A stretch of 38,833 nt of DNA, taken from Gammaproteobacteria bacterium. GTDB lineage: Bacteria; Pseudomonadota; Gammaproteobacteria; Nevskiales; Nevskiaceae. The stretch spans positions 1-38,833 of the forward strand of contig JAHZLQ010000010.1 in NCBI GenBank assembly GCA_022599775.1. Direction: 5' to 3'. Below are positions 34,270 to 38,833 of the stretch, one piece after another (within the stretch, counting starts at the first letter, position 1; every line of letters begins with the position of its first letter). A program made the position numbers and the translations under genes. The notes beneath the pieces were generated by a model. That model did not search any database, was not told where the DNA came from, and saw only the letters and a program-made list of their open reading frames with translations.

Positions 34270-34977
34270 TCACCGGAACTCGATCGGCACAACCAGCTCC
34301 AGCGGGCGTCCGTTCGGCGGCACCGGCATCGGCTCGGCACGCAGGATCAGCGCCAGGGCTTCGGCCGCGAGCGCTTCGTCGCCATCGCTTTCGACCACAC
34401 GCACACCGCTCACGGCACCGTTCGCGGCGATCCGAAAACGCAGCTGCGCGACACCGTAATGCGCGGTGTAGGCCGGACGATAGCGCGCAAGATGCGAGCG
34501 CAACTGCGCCAGATAACGGTCGCCGCCATTGCCGCCGGGCGCGCGCGCCTGTGGTTGGGCGGGCGGTACCGCCTGCGCTTCCGATGGCGGCCGCCTCGGC
34601 GGCTCGGGGGCCGGCTTCGGTTCGGGCCGAAGCGCGGGCTGAGATCGCGGCGGTTCCAGTCGCGGCGCCTCGACGGGCACTTTCGGCACCAAGGGCTCGG
34701 CCGGCGCCGACTGCTCGACGGCAATCGGCGCGGATTCGGGTGGAGCCGGGATCGGCTCCTCGGGCTCTGGCGCGGCCTCGCGCGGCGGCGGTTGCGGCCG
34801 TGGTTCCGGCAGCGTTTCGATCGGCTCTGCTGCCACCGCGCCAAGCCGCAGTTCGACGCCGGCACCTTCTCCGTTGGCCCCTTGCGGATGCGGGTCCGGC
34901 GCGGCGACCAGGAACAACACCAGCGACAGGTGCAGCATCAGCGCCCACAGCAGCGCGAAGCTGAGCCGCGGGCTCAT
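34270..34977 (-). CDS. TonB-like energy transducer
   Basis: 235-aa protein with the TonB layout: N-terminal membrane anchor (LSFALLWALMLHLSLVLFLVA, about 5-25), long Pro/Glu-rich periplasmic spacer (about 55-145), and a C-terminal domain (about 155-235) with YLAQLRSHLARYRPAYTAHY, GVAQLRFRIAANGAVSGVRV and PLELVVPIEFR, typical of TonB_C. It would carry energy from ExbB/ExbD to outer-membrane receptors. No TonB-dependent receptor gene is nearby. Its ATG overlaps the exbD stop by four bases. Confidence 0.88.
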   Translation of the reverse strand: MSPRLSFALLWALMLHLSLVLFLVAAPDPHPQGANGEGAGVELRLGAVAAEPIETLPEPRPQPPPREAAPEPEEPIPAPPESAPIAVEQSAPAEPLVPKVPVEAPRLEPPRSQPALRPEPKPAPEPPRRPPSEAQAVPPAQPQARAPGGNGGDRYLAQLRSHLARYRPAYTAHYGVAQLRFRIAANGAVSGVRVVESDGDEALAAEALALILRAEPMPVPPNGRPLELVVPIEFR

Positions 34978-35396
34978 TTCGATGGAGTGCGCGTGGTCAT
35001 CAGCACCACACGATCGATTCCGGTGGCACGCAGTGCGTCGAGCAGGCGCAGAACCTGGGCGGCGTCGGCCTCAGCGTCGGCCTTGATCGCCAGCGCGGCA
35101 CCGGGATGCACGGCGCGCCAGCGCCGGCTGAAGTCCTGCAACTGCTCGACCTCCACCACCTCGGCGCCGAACGCGAGCTTTCCGTCTCGGCCGAACAACA
35201 ACGCCGAAGCGCCCGCATCGGCACTGCCGGCCTCCGAGGATTTCGGTGGATCGACGCGAAACGCCGCCGGTGAGGACAGCGCACCCGCCAGCATGAAGAA
35301 CACCAGCAGCAGGAACACCACATTGATCAGCGGCAGCAGGCGTTCATCATCCAGACCGGAACCGGCACGCCGCGTACTCGGCAGCACGATCTTCAT
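34974..35396 (-). CDS. ExbD-like protein lacking the TM aspartate
   Basis: 140-aa biopolymer-transport protein, second of two ExbD genes. One TM helix, LLPLINVVFLLLVFFMLAG (about 20-38), and a periplasmic domain ending TGIDRVVLMTTRTPSK. Standard ExbD has Asp in PxIDxxxxL, the protonatable residue for proton-motive-force use; here it is Asn25 (PLINVV). It may be a structural partner in a heteromeric ExbD dimer. ATG at 35396 is chosen because it overlaps the upstream exbD stop (ATGA); longer frames add unlike sequence. It overlaps tonB by four bases. Confidence 0.88.
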   Translation of the reverse strand: MKIVLPSTRRAGSGLDDERLLPLINVVFLLLVFFMLAGALSSPAAFRVDPPKSSEAGSADAGASALLFGRDGKLAFGAEVVEVEQLQDFSRRWRAVHPGAALAIKADAEADAAQVLRLLDALRATGIDRVVLMTTRTPSK

Positions 35397-35791
35397 GAGG
35401 CCGCCGGCCGCGCCAGCGAGGCGTTCACGCCCCACAGCTTGAGCCGATCCAGCCATTCCACCAGCGACTGCAAGGGCACGCCATCCTCAGGCACCACCAC
35501 CACCGGCGCGGCGCGGCCGCGCAGGCGTTCGCGCAACTGTTCGGCGTTGACGATTTCGCCATCGAGCAAGGCGCCGTCACGAGCAATCGTCAGCGTATGT
35601 CCGACCGGTGCCGAGGCATCGCCGCCCTCGCCCGCCAGACTCAGCGGAAACGCGCGCCAGTCCAGATAGCTGGAGGCGAGCATGAAGAAGAACAGCAGGA
35701 TGAAGACCACGTCGACCAGCGAGGTCAACGGAATCGCGTGCCGGCGACGGGACGGCAATACGATGCGTGCACGGACAGTCGAGCCGTTCAT
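35393..35791 (-). CDS. exbD: ExbD biopolymer transport protein
   Basis: 132-aa inner-membrane component of the Exb/TonB motor. Cytoplasmic basic N-terminus (ARIVLPSRRRHAIPLTS), one TM helix SLVDVVFILLFFFMLASSY with the proton-carrying Asp27 present, and a periplasmic domain (HTLTIARDGALLDGEIVNAE). It pairs with ExbB to convert the proton gradient into TonB movement. Start and stop overlap its neighbours by four bases each, so exbB-exbD-exbD-tonB is translated as one block. Confidence 0.9.
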   Translation of the reverse strand: MNGSTVRARIVLPSRRRHAIPLTSLVDVVFILLFFFMLASSYLDWRAFPLSLAGEGGDASAPVGHTLTIARDGALLDGEIVNAEQLRERLRGRAAPVVVVPEDGVPLQSLVEWLDRLKLWGVNASLARPAAS

Positions 35792-36438
35792 GCGCCGGGC
35801 TTGCGGGCCGCGTCGAGCTCCGCCTGAGGCCGCGCGAACAGGCGCGTCAGCGCGCTTTCCATGGCCTGATGCAGGCGCTCCACACGCCGCTCCAGCCAGT
35901 TCAGCACGGCGATGGTCGGGATCGCCACGATCAGTCCGGCGGCTGTCGTCAGCAGGGCTTCCCAGATGCCGCCAGACAGGATCGCCGGGTCGACCCGGTC
36001 ACCGGCGGCCTGGAGTCGCTGGAACGCCTCGATCATGCCGAGCACGGTGCCGAGCAGGCCCACCAGCGGCGCCAGCTGGCCGATCACTTCCAGCGGCCGC
36101 AGCAGGGTCCGCGCCGAAGCCAGACGATCGGCCGCCTGCTGCGCGATCTGCTCGCGCAGCGCCTCGCTCGGTCCGTAGCGGCGCAGGCCGTCGACGGCTT
36201 CGATCATCAGCTGCGCCAGCGGAGAGGGATGCGTGCGCAGCGCGGCAATCTGCGCCTCGGCGCTGCCCGCGCGCCACGCGGCCAACAGCGGCTCGACGAA
36301 ACGCTCGTCGCCGTAGAGATGTTCGAAAAATTCCCAGACCTTGACGATGGTCAGGGTCATCGCGGCAATCGACATCAGCACCAGCACCAGCATCGCCGGG
36401 CCGCCGAGCTTGAGCCATTCCAGGGCTTGGGACAGCAT
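35788..36438 (-). CDS. exbB: ExbB/TolQ-family proton channel protein
   Basis: 216-aa MotA/TolQ/ExbB family protein with three TM helices: MLVLVLMSIAAMTLTIVKVW near the N-terminus, LIGQLAPLVGLLGTVLGMIEAF-like TM2 (about 118-140, with the conserved GLLGTVLGMI) and ALLTTAAGLIVAIPTIAVLNWL (TM3, about 160-182). The large loop between TM1 and TM2 is cytoplasmic. GGGAG about nine bases upstream of the ATG supports the start. The gene lies 32 bp after ggt and begins the Exb/TonB block. Confidence 0.92.
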   Translation of the reverse strand: MLSQALEWLKLGGPAMLVLVLMSIAAMTLTIVKVWEFFEHLYGDERFVEPLLAAWRAGSAEAQIAALRTHPSPLAQLMIEAVDGLRRYGPSEALREQIAQQAADRLASARTLLRPLEVIGQLAPLVGLLGTVLGMIEAFQRLQAAGDRVDPAILSGGIWEALLTTAAGLIVAIPTIAVLNWLERRVERLHQAMESALTRLFARPQAELDAARKPGA

Positions 36439-36470
36439 GCGGTGAATCTCCCTTGATCTGCCTAGTTTGC

Positions 36471-38833
<2,363 letters not shown>

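Overview
This is a high-GC chromosomal window that reads as a free-living aerobic gammaproteobacterium. ZapD, YacG and SlyX are typical of gamma/betaproteobacteria. NuoLMN, malate synthase G, SthA, DUF3014, DUF3016 and an Exb/TonB operon together suggest the Nevskiales/Xanthomonadales side, but that placement is inference from gene content. No tRNA, rRNA or CRISPR array was found.

Layout. 1-5007: end of the complex I operon (nuoL-nuoM-nuoN, ATGA-coupled) behind a hairpin repeat. 5136-6097: zapD-yacG. 6477-8570: a membrane GGDEF-EAL protein whose cyclase site is broken and whose EAL site is intact, preceded by overlapping hairpins. 8546-10643 (minus): an accessory-looking cassette of one 46-residue acidic peptide and two proteins that each join a cupin-like core to C-terminal HEAT-like repeats, next to an AT-rich island. 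11167-14074: a conserved unknown gene converging on tex. 14193-16406 (minus): exported peroxiredoxin, OmpA-type lipoprotein, DUF3014 protein. 16738-18912: malate synthase G (glcB) with a strong terminator and a nested inverted-repeat element behind it.

19132-22657 (minus): a tight four-gene unit of a small helical protein, a dihydrolipoamide-dehydrogenase-like flavoprotein, a phosphoglycolate-phosphatase-like HAD enzyme and a zinc-ribbon metallopeptidase. 22750-23707: a small exported protein and msrA. 23771-25923 (minus): a GMC oxidoreductase with its Tat-exported small subunit, divergent from a lipoprotein serine hydrolase at 26124. 27326-31241: sthA, two DUF3016 proteins, slyX and small membrane or exported proteins. 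31308-33271: 6-phosphofructokinase overlapping a SIRT4-like sirtuin.

33249-38488 (minus): a lipoprotein alpha/beta hydrolase downstream of an envelope-energisation operon (ferredoxin, gamma-glutamyltranspeptidase, ExbB, two ExbDs, TonB). One ExbD has Asn at the proton-carrying Asp position. 38491-38833: the end of an IS1182-like element lying almost on the ferredoxin start codon.

The best candidate for an undescribed system is the peptide plus two cupin/HEAT proteins at 8546-10643. It resembles a ribosomal peptide with its own modifying or binding proteins, although no chemistry can be proved from sequence alone.
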